From positions 13,137,001 to 13,201,000 of the forward strand of contig NC_056540.1 in NCBI RefSeq assembly GCF_910596095.1: 64,000 nucleotides of DNA. Reading direction: 5' to 3'. Source of the DNA: Thunnus maccoyii. Its lineage: Eukaryota > Chordata > Actinopteri > Scombriformes > Scombridae. The position numbers were made by a program, and so were the translations under genes. Positions 47,840-61,900 of the stretch are shown one piece after another. The notes under the pieces were generated by a model. That model was not told the DNA's origin. It saw nothing but the letters and a program-made list of their open reading frames with translations, and made no database searches. Each line of letters begins with the position of its first letter. Positions within the stretch are counted from its first letter, which is position 1.

Positions 47840-50770
47840 ACAAAGATTACTGTTGTCAAACTGCTGCAGCTGACAACAAACATAAGACATCATAATACAT
47901 CATTAAAATGCTGGTAATGCACATTATTCCATCTGTCACATTAGCAGCTAAAGAGACAGATATTTCCCTCAAGAGTTGGTAGAGACCAAAAACAGAGCTA
48001 AAAGAGTTTTGCACTTTTAAGAATGACCCAAATAAAGTGTTGTTGCAATAAGTGGCATATTGCATTAATCTGGTTAAAATAAAATGGTTGGAGTGCATGT
48101 AAATGTACAATTTGATAATTTGGAATCTTTATTCCCAACAAGTGCTACTTATGAAAAGGTTGTAGTTAATCAACACTAATAACAATTGTAAAATCAAACC
48201 ACTGATAATGAAAAACTGGAGGCAAAATTTGTACACCAGTGTCAACCTTGTAAGTGTGTTAGACAGCTTCACTGCCAACTCTACAAACCCATTTCAGGAG
48301 TAATAATTAGGCCTCAGTTCTCCTATCTTCCCTAAAGCCACAATTCATTAGGATAAACGTACTACTAGCACACAACATTTATATTCAAGTATGAAACTCC
48401 TCCTGACAGCTGAAATACTAAAATATCATAAGACCTTACTGCAGTACTGTATTTTATAAAGATCACTTTCAGCTAAGCTTTAATTGTCAGGAGGGTCGAC
48501 TCTACTGAAGATAACTCATGCCCTGAAGAAATGAGATGCTAATGTATTGCTGGCCATTCGAAATAAATCTGCAAGGTGCTCTTTCATGCAAATGCAAGGC
48601 GCCCCATGTGTCAGCAAAAAGGCAAAAACGGATACATTTGAGGAAAGAAGATGGACGACTGTGCCCGGGGTGTTTGTGGTAAGTTTCCTCTGACACTCCA
48701 CTCTGGCTTTTTGGACATTATACAAAAGAGCCCTCCTTGTTTTCTGAGAAAGCCTGATGTGTATCTCCATCTTAATTGGCATTCTCATTATGCTACATCG
48801 ATTAGCAGATGCTTTTCTTTAACCAGATGCAATTTTAATGTTCAGCAAAAATTTGGACAGAGAAAAGAATTTGGTTAAAGGGATCTAGCACTTTTATTTA
48901 GTTTTCATCCTCTGTGTATTGGGTGCCAAACCAGTAGAGACTTTTGGGAGTGACATTAAAAACAGGTCCCATGGTTAGCTCTACCTCTGTCCAGTGATAA
49001 TAACCACAGCTACAGTTCTTAGGTTTGATCTCACATGATTAAATATTCTGTCAAAGAATGTTTTTCTGTCCCTGCTAGACTGTTTTACCTCTTCATTTCA
49101 AAGGGTAAGTATTCCCTTTGCTGAAGAGCTAGGCCTATCAACTTCAGAGATCAAATCCTCATAGTGCATCTATAATAAGTCAAAAGGCCAGCTTCAGAGG
49201 GTTATACTGAAGGAAAAAAACAAAAAAAAAAAAACAAAGGGTGAAAGAGAATTCAGAACTGAACAGATTCCTATAGAGAGGCCTGAATGCAAATCAGGGA
49301 CTGGTTTTGGATAGGAATGTCTGTTTTGTCTAACAGGACTCCAACACAACAGACTGTGCAGCTTCTGCCACAGTAAACATGAATTTTAAATAGGGAAGAC
49401 TTGTTGTTTCAATCCTCTCTATGCATCCTGACTCAAGCGCACTCTGATGACACTCCTCTGAGCCCGGGAGCTCGGCCAGCATGTTGTCGCTGTCCAAGCC
49501 AAAGCTGAAAGATGAGAAATACGAGAAAAGAAGCTGATGAAGCAAAACTCTCTTATGAGTTGCAAAATAAAATCTTTACTATGGATTTCGCAGCAATCAG
49601 CAGCAAGTTGGAAATTGCTTGAGTGTTGACGAGTGTGAAATGTTTTAGCAAAGACTGACTGGATGGCATAAATTGTCACCATCGTACAGCTTACGAGAGG
49701 AGTAGCCTGCTGTTTAGAGACTCTTGAGTACTGTGACAAACCCTAATCTGTTGTTAATCCTCTACTCAGAGCAAGAGGATATCTGTATTGCTCCTTAGCT
49801 GTTACCAGTGCGCCTGATAAAACTATTCTATTTGTCTGATGTTTAATGAGATAAAACGTCCCTCTCAGCCAACACTTGAGGATTAATGTCTTAACCTCAA
49901 TATTAACCCAGGACAACACAGAGCTGAACTGCATCAGGCTAGAGGCACAGTCTTGATAGAAAGCTTTGGATAAGACAACATTGTTAAGACTTCTAAATAG
50001 AGGTACTGCGGACGGCCATCGGGCTCAGCATGATCAAAGGCAGAGCAGCAGGTGGGACGCTGGCTCTGCTCAGGTTGAAGAGCAAATGAGACAGTAAACA
50101 GAAAATAATATAAGAAAATAAGAGAAAATAAAATAACCAAAACAGACAAAATGAGTCAGCAAAACATGTTCAAGGCTGCATTCAATAAGTCTGCACTCTG
50201 TTATGAATGTGAATGTGGTGGAGGCTCTGCATAATATTTTATTTGCTGCTCTCTCGAAGCTCAATATGAAGCTGAAATTACACATGGATTTTTTTTTTTT
50301 AATCCCAAGAAAACAGCAATATGACCGTCTCTTGCATCAGTTATTAGGCCTTTTTCTTGTGGAAGCAAGATACTGGTGGAAACTTGGAGGGAAAATGATC
50401 AAAAGGGTTCCAAAAATCAGAACTACTTGGTGTCTATGTTGAGTTGTCACAAACTTTTGGAAGTAATTAGGAAAAAGTCACCATAAGTTTGATGAAAAGG
50501 GGGGTACAGTGTTTTTCAGGGCTGAACACCCAAAAAGAAACAGTGAAAGTGGTGAAGTTTTGGGTTTTGATGGGGCACAAGAAGGCGTGTTACTGTTTGA
50601 TATCCTCTGTAGACCAACTGGTAGCTAAGCCATGAAGACACTATACTGGAAAATACTGATTTCTGCCATGTTGAACAATGTTATTTCAATATTACAGCAT
50701 CAGTAGTAAAATCATTTTATTTCACTTTTTAGGCATTTATTCTTGAACAATAAATAAATAAATATAAAAT
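47840..50770. other. Non-coding, no gene seen
   Basis: There are no supported exons. A short A-rich run occurs at 49213-49238. Confidence 0.5.
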
Positions 50771-50777
50771 AAATATA

Positions 50778-51180
50778 CTCTCTTGCCAAGGGTTAGATGA
50801 GAAGACTGATACCACTACCATGTTTATCTGTTAATCCTCATCCTACCGACATATTTAACATACAAGGACTACTGACTGGGACTGGGACTGTGAGAAACAA
50901 CCATCATCACAAAATGTTCACTTATTTCTTCTCAAATCATTATTAGTTATGTAATTATGTATGTATGTAGTCATCTAATTATTTATGTAGTTATGTAATT
51001 TAAAAAAACTGTTTTATTATTTTAGGAAAGTTACAGTTAATTTGCATGTTGTGTAAAACAAAAATATATACTTTTCTTTAATACAAATTGCAGCTTTTAT
51101 CCTGAGTACAATCTTTCCATAAAGCCTAAAAAAAAACTGACAGAGTGAAAATTTCCCAAAATGTCAAACTATTCCTTTCA
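50778..51180. repeat. Degenerate foldback-family repeat
   Basis: gccaagggttagatgagaag, gataccactaccatg and aaatgtcaaactattccttt match the family. The middle is rearranged. Confidence 0.5.
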
Positions 51181-51189
51181 GTAATACTA

Positions 51190-52110
51190 TGATATTGAAA
51201 ATTAGACTGAAAAGGAAAATGGTAAGTCATTTTCAATTTCAATATCACATAATGAGGGCTAGAACAAGTTGCATACACACACATACACACACCTGTTAAT
51301 TCATTACTGAGGCTGGATGATCATTTTATGCAGAGCAGATAGAGGAACAAATGGCAGTGTGCATTGGTTCATGTAGTCATTATTGTCATTATTACTCCAC
51401 ATTCTGGCCGTCTGTAATTACCCACTTCCCTTCCCGGTACACCGCATTCTCTGCCTGAATTCTTGCCATTGCTAGCTTAGCGATAATGTAATCACAAAAC
51501 GAAACCAACTGCAGAGTTTTTGAATCACAGGCAGAGAGGACAAGAAAAGCTCTGAAGTCATATGGTTAATATTGATGAGGTGAGATATTTTAGATGATTA
51601 GCAACAGAGATTTCACTTCTTTCTTTTATTTTGCATCAGCAAGGTCAAACGCCTAAAATTTCACACTTAGCTTACATTTTCCAGTTGCTTGATCAGTGCA
51701 CATGGCAATTAATGACATTACAATATTATCCTTCGACTGAGTGAAAAGAAAATGATTCAAAATATTTATTAATATTTCCAAATAACTTTGGAACAAAGAA
51801 GTGTCACTAACAGTCTCTAAAGCGGTATTGTTTTCTATGATGGGAAAAGACAATTCTCAGAGTTATAATCTTTATGTGTGATTGCTAGATTAGCTCAGCC
51901 CTAAGCACTAAACAATCAAGTCAAATAATTTCTGTTGACATGCAAAAGCTACTAATGTAGAGGTTAAAGTAAACTCGCCAACAGTCTTCACATAATTTGT
52001 ATCCAAGCATCATTGAAATAAAGCTGGAGTCCACTGCTCATGATGTTCCCTTCATTATTATAAAATACTCAGATTGAAGTTTGTCCACCATGGTGTCGCA
52101 GCAAAGCTCT
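51190..52110 (-). other. Presumed 3' UTR and flank of the proline-rich gene
   Basis: Going away from the stop codon on the minus strand, candidate AATAAA signals (TTTATT on +) occur at 51765-51770 and 51625-51630. The true 3' end cannot be fixed. Confidence 0.35.
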
Positions 52111-52734
<624 letters not shown>

Positions 52735-52769
52735 TTACTTACGTATCATTCAACATTTTTGAATATATT

Positions 52770-53190
52770 CTTATTTGTTTTCTTGCAGAGAATTAGATGA
52801 GATGGTCGATACCACTCCCAAATCTGTGTGTTAAATATGAGCGGTCGAATAGCTTAGCTTAGCATAAAGCCTGAAAACAAAATTCACAAGAAAACTAATT
52901 CACTATTGAACAATAGCTGGGAAGTGCTGGGCAGACGGATTAACTGTTGTTCGTCAGAAAATAACCAGCAAGTAATTCCCCCCCAAAACCCCTTTTTTAA
53001 CATTTCTTTTTGTGTATGGGTTAACAAACAAAATGTGTGTTAATTAATGAGTTTTAGTAAGTGTATTTTTGAGCTTTGGACAGAGTCAGGCTGTCTGTTT
53101 CCTCCTATTGCCAGCCTTTATATCTGTTCATTAGCCAGAAGACTAACCATGAGAGTGGTATCAATTCTTAGCAAGAAAGACATTCCTTTA
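52770..53190. repeat. Foldback-family repeat, both arms
   Basis: The left arm has tcttgcagagaattagatgag and agcttagcttagcataaagc. The right arm has gagtcaggctgtctgtttcc, gccagcctttata and gagtggtatcaattctta, roughly the reverse complement. It lies in the intron just upstream of the proline-rich exon. Confidence 0.6.
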
Positions 53191-53224
53191 AAAGTCTAAA
53201 TTTTAAGTGGTACAGTGAAAAAAC

Positions 53225-53400
53225 ACAGAAAGATCAGTGACTGAGTAGAAACTGGACAGAAAAAGGTTAGCTCTATCTCCCTTTTTAAGCTAAGCGGCTA
53301 CTTTATATTACCATGCAGACATGAGAGTGGTATCATTTTTCTCATTTAACTCTCAACTAGAAAGCAAATAAGCGTGTTTCCCAGAATGTCTAATTATCAA
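53225..53400. repeat. Foldback-family repeat, single arm
   Basis: ggttagctctatctcc, ttaagctaagcggct, gcagacatgagagtggtatc and cagaatgtctaattatc match the right arm of the family. It sits directly after the copy at 52770-53190. Confidence 0.6.
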
Positions 53401-53404
53401 TTCC

Positions 53405-55168
53405 TTTAATTGAGGATAAAAAGAATACTCGGACACAGGTGTTGAGTCTGTTTGAATAGAGGTCTCAGCAAACAAGGGAGCTTTGCACAGAAATTTGATT
53501 GCATTTCGCTTCTCTTTTTGTATGCCTTATCAAAGTGTGTCAGTAGTGTGTGGCTGGCATAGAAACAAGCACCTCAGCTTTGAGCTTTACAGTTTTTGTC
53601 TCCGAGAGCACAAAAGTAAACACATGCTGGCACAAGAGCGTGTAGGAAAAATTATGAAAACAGAAATTAGCAGAGAAAGGAGCTCAACAAGGGAGGAAAG
53701 GAAATGATAGATAAGGAGAGCGTAGGACAGTTTCATTTAATTTCAGAGTTCCCCTTTACCTTTGCTCACATGTACGTTATCCTAGAAGGAATACTGTGAC
53801 TGAAATGGTGGAGTGAAACGCTCTGACTGAAGCTTGGCAAGCTATTTTTCACGGTATGTTGAATTTTCATCTCATCTCTGTGTGAGGACAGAGGAGGTTG
53901 CTGCTGTGCGACTTCTCAGAACAGTTGGAGTGGCACATGCACATTCTGTACATTGTGATGTTTGAAAGCCCATCAACCATCTTGAAAAGCCCCTTCTCTT
54001 TTCACAAACAACCTATTTTTCAGAAACCAGCCAACGGGTTATCAGCCAGCCTCTTTCCTTTGATTTTCACTGTCTACATGATGGCCCGCAGCTCCGGCTT
54101 TGGCTCAGCAAGTCACAACAAACTTAGCCCATGTCTGCACGAAAGCGGATAAATTTCAAAATGCATCTGTTTTTTGTTTTTTTTTGCCTTCCATTACTAA
54201 TCCTGACGGGGTTTTTGGGTTGTTTTTTCTTTGACCACTTAGGACACACTCCACTGTGGGTAAATTTAAAATCACTGTTTTTGTGTTGTAGTGTTGACTG
54301 GGCAAACAGAGTCAAACCAAAATCTTAATGTATTATTGTCATGTGATCAGTTTTTGAAGATCTTGACTTGCCCTGTTCTTCAGGCCTTTTCTGTGAACAA
54401 TAAAAAGCATTTCAAAAAGCGGCTGGCTGTTAACTTCCAACAGCAGAGAGCTGAGCCTTTTCTTGTTGTTGTGGTATTTCAGTGTGGATGTTGAACTTCA
54501 ACAATCATCAAAAATAATTAGAAAATGCTCTGCAGGCAGAAAAAAAATAGATGCATAAACATTTTAAAATTTCCCCACCTGACACATTTGGACATGACCT
54601 TAAACCAAGTGAAATGGTTTTGCCAGCGCTGCATGCATGCTGTTCATGCACTGCATCATCCAATAGAGTGTTCAGTCACACAATATTAAATCACACACAT
54701 GCTAGTGCATTCTGCTACACTACATGAAAATAAATACATATGAACAGCTAATCTCTCTCCCAGCTTCTCATACTTGCTCAAGCAAAGGCACGCAGGTACA
54801 AAATGCCACACACACAGAGGCAGACACACAACCCAGACACACACACACACATGTGTACAGACATACAAGGGCCTGCACTCTTTCTTTCAACAGGGCTCAT
54901 CGTCACGGTAACCCGTCTTATATAACAGGAAAAGCTGCTTGTGTCAAACGGAGGCGGCACATAATATTCTCCCACTGCCTTGGCTTTTTTGAATACCTGA
55001 ATACGAGTGTGTGTGTGTTTATGTGTGTGTGTGTGTGTGACAGAAAGCGCACAAGCTTATGTGTGAGAGCAAGCGAGTGTCTTCTTTTGTGTTTGTGCAG
55101 GCATTTGTGAGCACGTGTGTGCGTACAGTATGTGTAGTTGTGGGTGTTTGCATGTGTGTGGGAGCAGA

Positions 55169-55170
<2 letters not shown>
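53405..55170. other. Non-coding, no exon recognised
   Basis: Probably an intron of the minus-strand proline-rich gene. It contains a CA run (about 54836-54851) and a TG run (about 55022-55039). Confidence 0.45.

Positions 55171-55171
<1 letters not shown>

Positions 55172-55217
<46 letters not shown>
55172..55217. repeat. (TG)23 microsatellite
   Basis: A TG run of 46 bp. Confidence 0.95.
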
Positions 55218-55220
<3 letters not shown>

Positions 55221-55584
55221 TGATTATATTCTGGGCATGTACTGGCATTTGAAAGAAGGACAGATAAAGACAGAGAGAAAGGAAGAAGATGTAGGGGAGG
55301 GAGGGATTGGCGGAAACATGTTCTCTACTGTGTATGTTAGTGTGTACGGTGCATTCAGTGTCTCACATAATGAATACATGCGGTTGAGGGCCGACTGGAC
55401 GTGGGAGTACGGGGGCTTAGCAGTGTCGGAGGAATAATCCACTGGGGGATGGGCTCCATGCTTTCCTCCACCACTAAGCCTTATGGAGGAGAACAGCGAA
55501 AGAGAGCACTCAACCCTTTTCCCCGGGCCACTTCTCCAGGGATATATGCAAAAGCCAAAGCACTTTCTCACACATCCTTTCCTC

Positions 55585-55604
55585 TCTCTCTCTCTCTCTC
55601 TGCC
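55585..55604. repeat. (CT)n microsatellite
   Basis: CT dinucleotides followed by degenerate CTCT sequence. Confidence 0.85.
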
Positions 55605-55820
55605 TCTCTCTCGTTGTCTCCCATCTGTTCAGTGTGACACATCCTTCCGTTGCCATCATTACTGCTATTAGCAACTCTAATGTGTCACTGTTGCCAGGGT
55701 TTAGCACCTCTCTGCCACAATGCGTCTCCTTTACGGTTTGTTATGCTATTTTTTCACCTGAATCGTAATATTTGACTTGAATCATAGTACACTGTGTATT
55801 CTCACACTGACTGACTGACT

Positions 55821-55935
55821 AAATCAGAATCAGTTTTATTGCCAAGTAGGTTTACACATACAAGGAATTTGCCTCAGTGTTGTGGTGCATAATAGTCAAA
55901 AATATACAGAAAATTAAATAATCCTGAATAATATA
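55821..55935. mobile_element. Abundant teleost repeat fragment
   Basis: AATCAGAATCAGTTTTATTG followed by CCAAGTAGGTTTACACATAC and AAGGAATTTGCC is a sequence found throughout teleost genomes, probably the 3' end of a retroelement. I cannot assign the parent element. Confidence 0.65.
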
Positions 55936-55939
55936 AAAA

Positions 55940-58900
55940 GAGAAAGAAAGAATTTTATGATTTTTTATCACAAAACCATGGCAAGATACTGAAACAGATT
56001 TCAGTATTATTTGTGCAGAAGGATGTTTACCTGATGTAAACATACATGAGTTGATTTCATATTGAAGTCAAACTAAAATTAAGAATATTTATTTGCTAAA
56101 ATCTGTAAATACATCCTTGGTGTTTGTTTTGATTTGTTTATTTGTTTGATCAACATTGCAATTACAAAAAAGAGGAAATAAAAATTGTATTTATTTTTCA
56201 GTGTTGATAGCGTCCTCTACATTAATATTAGTATATAATATATATGATATATAATATATATCCAGGAGTCGTTAATCTTTGATTCCGCCTGACAGTGTCA
56301 GTACTGGTAATTTGAATAGTGCATATCTGTGTGGGCTGCCACTAAAAATTGTTTATCATACCATGTCAATTCCAACGGACACACAGGTGGCATGAAGGCT
56401 GATGTTATTAACTGTTAATTAGTCCCGTCTCTTATTTGAGCTACATTACTCTGTGACTGCGCCTGATTTGAATCACCTGGTAACATACTGAGCCCTGAGG
56501 TTACAGGACTACTCATTGCTGTGAGTTTTCTCAGTCCGGTCATTTGTTGTCACCACAACTGGGCCCATAAAAAAGAGTCAGCTCATGCAAGCTAGATACC
56601 TTCCTTTCTATAATGCAGGATGAACCTAGTGCAGGAGCTGCTGATGAGGTTGAAATAACATCAACAAAAAGTAGGTTAACGTAAGCAAGCTAAGCTATAG
56701 CTCCCACTTTCTGAGTGGAATGAAACTTAACAGCAGGAAGGATCCTTCTGCTGAATGTTATAAAGGGACAGACGGCTTAAATCTATAAATGTACACAACT
56801 ATTTATAGATGTGTAGTTATGTTGGAAAAGGGGGGGAAAAAGTTGTATGCCAGCCCTCAAATGTCAAACACTCCCACCGGAAATGACCTCCTAGAGGCTT
56901 GAAGCTGAGACAGTCTCCAGAAAAATACCCCAAAATGGTTTAATTTTCCTTTTAAAACTACAAATGTGAACAATAGCTGCAGTATTATTATAGTTTATAT
57001 TTCCTGTGAGTGAGATGGATTCAAATTTCAAATGAATGAAGTTGTTTAAATTTGAATATATCAGCTTATCAGCTATGTTTCAGTTACCTTTAATATGACA
57101 AGTTCAATCAGCTGGGGGTACTTTTTAAAATTCAGCATGGCTGCTGACAGGTGACAAAAAGATGGATAGACTGGCAAACAAGAGGACAGCATCATCTCCA
57201 TGGTAACCCCACAATGATGTGCAGGAGCCTATACACAAATGCATGACTCTGAGACGAAGAGAGGCCTCTTATCCACAGTGTGAAGTTGTACATATGGCGC
57301 TATCCTGCGGTTCTAAAGGGACCTCATGCTACATAGTTTTGGCAATTAAAGCATGTTTTATATCTAATTACCTAGTATTCAGCTCAGATATCCCACATCT
57401 GCTTTGTGAAATGATCTGTATGGTGCCTAATGACAGAGTGGGCCTCACCACCTACAGTCTTCTCATTCATTGTCTTTTCCTGTCTGATTGCTGTCAGAGC
57501 AAATACATATGGGGGTGTAATCAGACATGGTAACACTATATTTTTCAGACTAACTTTACAAGCTGGGGCATAAGCACAGTCCTCCATATCAGAATTACTG
57601 GAGTGTACTCACAAGTCTCTGAGCAATTATAAAATCTGTCAATCTACATAATGTAGAGGAAATGCGTGACATAAACAGCAGGAGGCCGGGGGAGCTGCTG
57701 CCAAATAAGAAAAGCAAAGAGGGAGTTAAGAGGTTGTGAGAAAGAGAAGGGGTAAAGAGAGGGAAGTGTTTGAAATAAACCTGACAGCCATCATTAATAA
57801 TTAACCCGCATATGACGTTTTTCAGTGCATTTGAGTATGAAAAAAAACTAAGATATGATCTTTATTTGTGCAGACTTGCACTAAATCTACATCTGATGTA
57901 AGTGTCCTGCTGATTCACCTGCTCCATGTGAGTCCTCTTATCTTCCCTCGCTTTAAAACAACCTGAGCTGCTGTCTGGCTCCGATCGCCAGTAACCAGCC
58001 TGCCAAAGCACCCTAAAGCCCATCCTGGCACCCCTCTCCACCCCTTCAGAGCTTACGGCCCCCCTGCCACCTGCTTCCCAACTTCTCCTCCCCTTTGTGG
58101 TTTCAGCCAGGGTCCAACCATGCCCAGGACTGCAGCACCAAGGACAAGCCTGACTGTTCAGATTACTGATAATTAGAGGGGCAGATTAGAGCCCAAGTCT
58201 CCAGATGGCCGAGGTGAATCCCGGCCTAAGAACACACACGTTCACAACTCACTGCTGAAACCAAGATACATTAGATACACAAGGAAACTGCTCACTATGG
58301 CTTCACACTGTCGTCACAAAGTGTCCAAGTGTTACATAATATAATTCTTACTTAAACATCATCATTATAAGTAACCATATACTTCTGTTGCTTTGTTATA
58401 ACTAGCAGATGCTTAAATTTTGCACAAAAATGTACAAAGTCTTCAATATTTAATAAAAAATTACTTCTGCTCCTTGTCAGTGATGGATGGCATGCAATTA
58501 AACCTCATCAAATTGAAGTCATTTGCCATCTCGAGACATTTATTTGCAAAGACATAAACTTTAGAAACTGATGCTCATTAGTTGAAATTGTCAAAAATAT
58601 CCACTGATGAGTATCAGCCGTGGGAGGACTGTGAAACAACGGGTTCCTGGGCACAGACACTTAAGAGGTTCAAGGTTAAATATCCACTGAACGCCATCCT
58701 AAAAAAAATGCTGTTTACAAAGAAAACATTCTGTGTGGGATGGTTTTGTGTCATTTTAATGAAGAAATTTTATTTTGGCTTACTGTAGCTTTAGTATGCA
58801 CTGTGCAACTGTGTTTTGTAAGAAAAAAAGTTTAAAAAACATCATTAGGACATCCCTATTTTAGATTGACTCATACCAATGCTCTAGCTCTAGGGGCTTA

Positions 58901-61900
58901 GTTCATAATATCAGCTGAGAGATGTATTTGTAATGAAACATTTGTGTCTGCATCTGCTGTTGAGACAAGCAGAGGAAGTTCAACAGATTGTTTCCTCAGT
59001 CACTCATTGCCACAATTTCCACCTCACTTTACCCAATATACTATTTCTTATTCTCGCTTCCTCTCTTCCTTTCCTTTCCAACTGCTCCTGGCTCACTGTG
59101 CTTGCTCCTCTTCGCTTTTTTACGGTCTCTACGGTCCTGTATATGACGAACGTGCCATCTGTATCCAATAAATTGTTTTTGACACTCATGAGTCACTCGC
59201 TTCACCTAATTTCATGGTCCCTCATTCCTGTCCTACTTTTTCTTTGTGTGTTTACATGTCTCTCATGCTTTCAGTTATTCTTTCTGTGTCTTGGAGTTTA
59301 AAAGGGAAAAGAAAAATCAGATTGAATAATAAAAAGACAACCTGGTGAGAAAGAGATGAGTAAATAAATATACTGTACATCACTTATGACCTAATCTGCT
59401 CTTTCTCAGCTGCTACATCTTGTTCCAACTGTCCCCCCACCCTCCGCTTTGGGTTTGACCCCTGACCTTGCATGACGGAGTCCCCCCCTGCTGTACGGGG
59501 GCCAATATGTTTTGTGACAGCTGCTCTCTGTAGGAGATGTGTGTGAAGAGGAGGAGGGGCAGCGGAGCATGTGTACCCATGCTGGAGGATAGAGCAGTGC
59601 AGTGAAAGTACACATCTGGCTCAATGCCTGGCTCACTATAAATAACCCAACACACAATGAGATGAAGATGCCCCGAGCCAGCGCTACTGTACTCCGTGCA
59701 TGTGGGCTTACAAGGCGGCATGGGCGAACTGTGTTGTTGTCAAGGACAAACATAAACACAGAAAGGTCTGAGCTCCGTACGTATGCTTGTGCAAATTAAC
59801 ACAAAGGCTCGCATATCGGTTCACATAAGACGCACACGCTCACTTCACACACGTATGTCACATATTGATGGAGAGAGCAGCAGCGGTAGGCCTCAGGCTG
59901 CTCCATGCTTTCTCCTCTACATCCTCCTATTGGCTGACTCTGCTCCCTGGTAATTAGCAGCAATGATGCTTATTTTATATTAGCATGGACTTCTCCTGTT
60001 TATTGCTGTCAAGAGGGAATGAGGGAGGCAAATGGCCTGTTTGCCTGCTAATGCATTTTTAACTGATCACAAAGAAGAGTGAAAAGAAAGAAGCCAGCCA
60101 ATTAGATCTAAAACCTCACAGCTCTGAGTCATTAGCCTCACACGGGAGGGTTGTTGCACAACTTCTCGTAGCAACTTCCCTCCCTCTGTGCGTGTCCTGT
60201 GTTGTTGTGTCGGGTTTTGAGATGCCAACTGCCTGCTCAGCATATTTGTGAGACAGAGAGTGCATCTAGTTCATTGCCCCCGCGTGGCCCCCATGCCAGT
60301 ACTGACCCAACGCAGAGCAGAAGCCCAAATACCCACCTAACCTGTCCTGCAAACATCCACGTAAGCACAAACACGAGCGTGAAAGCAAAAACGGAGCCAA
60401 AACATAGCGGCATATAGCACATAGATCCAAAAGTAGACAAGGTCTTGAGGTTGAGAGGATGTAAAACGAACACAGAGCCGCAGATGATTGCAGCTGAATG
60501 CTCAGAAACAGCAGTGTACATCTGATAGTACACTCAGTTTAAGATATTGAGAAAATGACTCATTGTGGCGCTTTTTGTCGTCACTGACACATTCAGTAAA
60601 TCTATACATAAAAGAAGATAGAGTCTGGGCTGTTGGATGTTAATATAAAGGCACAGCTGATTCACATGCTGTACACTCGCATGTTTACTCAAACCAGAAA
60701 ATACCATTTCGTCTGGTAAAGAAAACATCAATTCCCCCCCTTTTCTGTTGATGTAATCACACCATGAATCAATATGAATCCCAACCATACAGAGTAATCT
60801 CACGGCTCTATATCTGTCTGGTGTAACAGAATCTCTTTGTGAGTGTTCACAGAGCTGACAGGCCACAGCAGAACCACATTACGGCACGGCCCAGTGAGGG
60901 CTTTGTTTGTCAGGACTGACGATCCAGCACCTCTCCCAATAACAGAACACTTCATGCTGGAATCTCACAGGAAGAGATAAGATGGGAAGATTGGATCCTT
61001 GCTGGTTAAATACTCGCTCATCTTGCCTCTATAAGTTATCTGTCTCTTTGTCTCTCCGCTTCCTTGCCCCATTTTCCAATCCCCTTTTTCCTTTGACGTA
61101 CATCCGTTCCTGTTCTTCTCTGCTCTCTTCCTCTCTTTCCCCAAATAGGGAAAACGCTGACCCAGCTGGCTAAGAGACAAGGGGATCAGTCTAAGAGAGG
61201 GAAGCAGACAGGCCAAGGCATGTTGCCATATAGAGCGGCCAATGGTGACAATAGCACCACAGGAACATGGGTCAAATCACCGCCTTAAGGTAGCGTGCTC
61301 AAGGAAAGAACATTTCTTTTTGCCTTGAGGTTTCATGGCAGCAGTTTAATAATGAATCACAAAATCTCACTGAGATATTGTAGTAACTTCATACCTTTTG
61401 TTAGAGACATAAAAATATAAATATGAAATAAAGATGATTGTGAGCTGTGTGATGAGCAGGAGTTGTCTGTTTGAGAAATGCAATCTGCTATTTGGATTTT
61501 TCCAAAAGACAGAGAAGCAAAATTCATGGTAAAATATCTTTATTGTAACACTCTGGATAGAACAGGCACACCACTATGGTGACACAAACTAGAACCTGCC
61601 TCTTATATGGCACACAAGCAGGCATGCTACACTCTTCAGCCACAACAGGGCATTTAAAAAAAAAAAAAAAAAGCAAGAAAGAAAATCAAACAAAAACCTG
61701 AGCAGCATTTCATCACAGTCTGGCCTGTGGACCTCACTGCTGCCGCTGCCGCTGCTGTTGTTCAATGCCTGGGATGTCAACACTTCTCACACATCCACTG
61801 TTGAATGTTGAGTCTCAAGGCAACTCACGGAGGTGAAGCGGGAGAGCGGTTTTAGACACTGATGCCTAAAATTTCACACATGAGGCGTGTCTCTCCATGC

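Noticed and set aside
60237..60533. 98-codon hydrophobic minus-strand frame
   Set aside because: It looks membrane-like, but it has no splice sites or family match and the flanks are non-coding.
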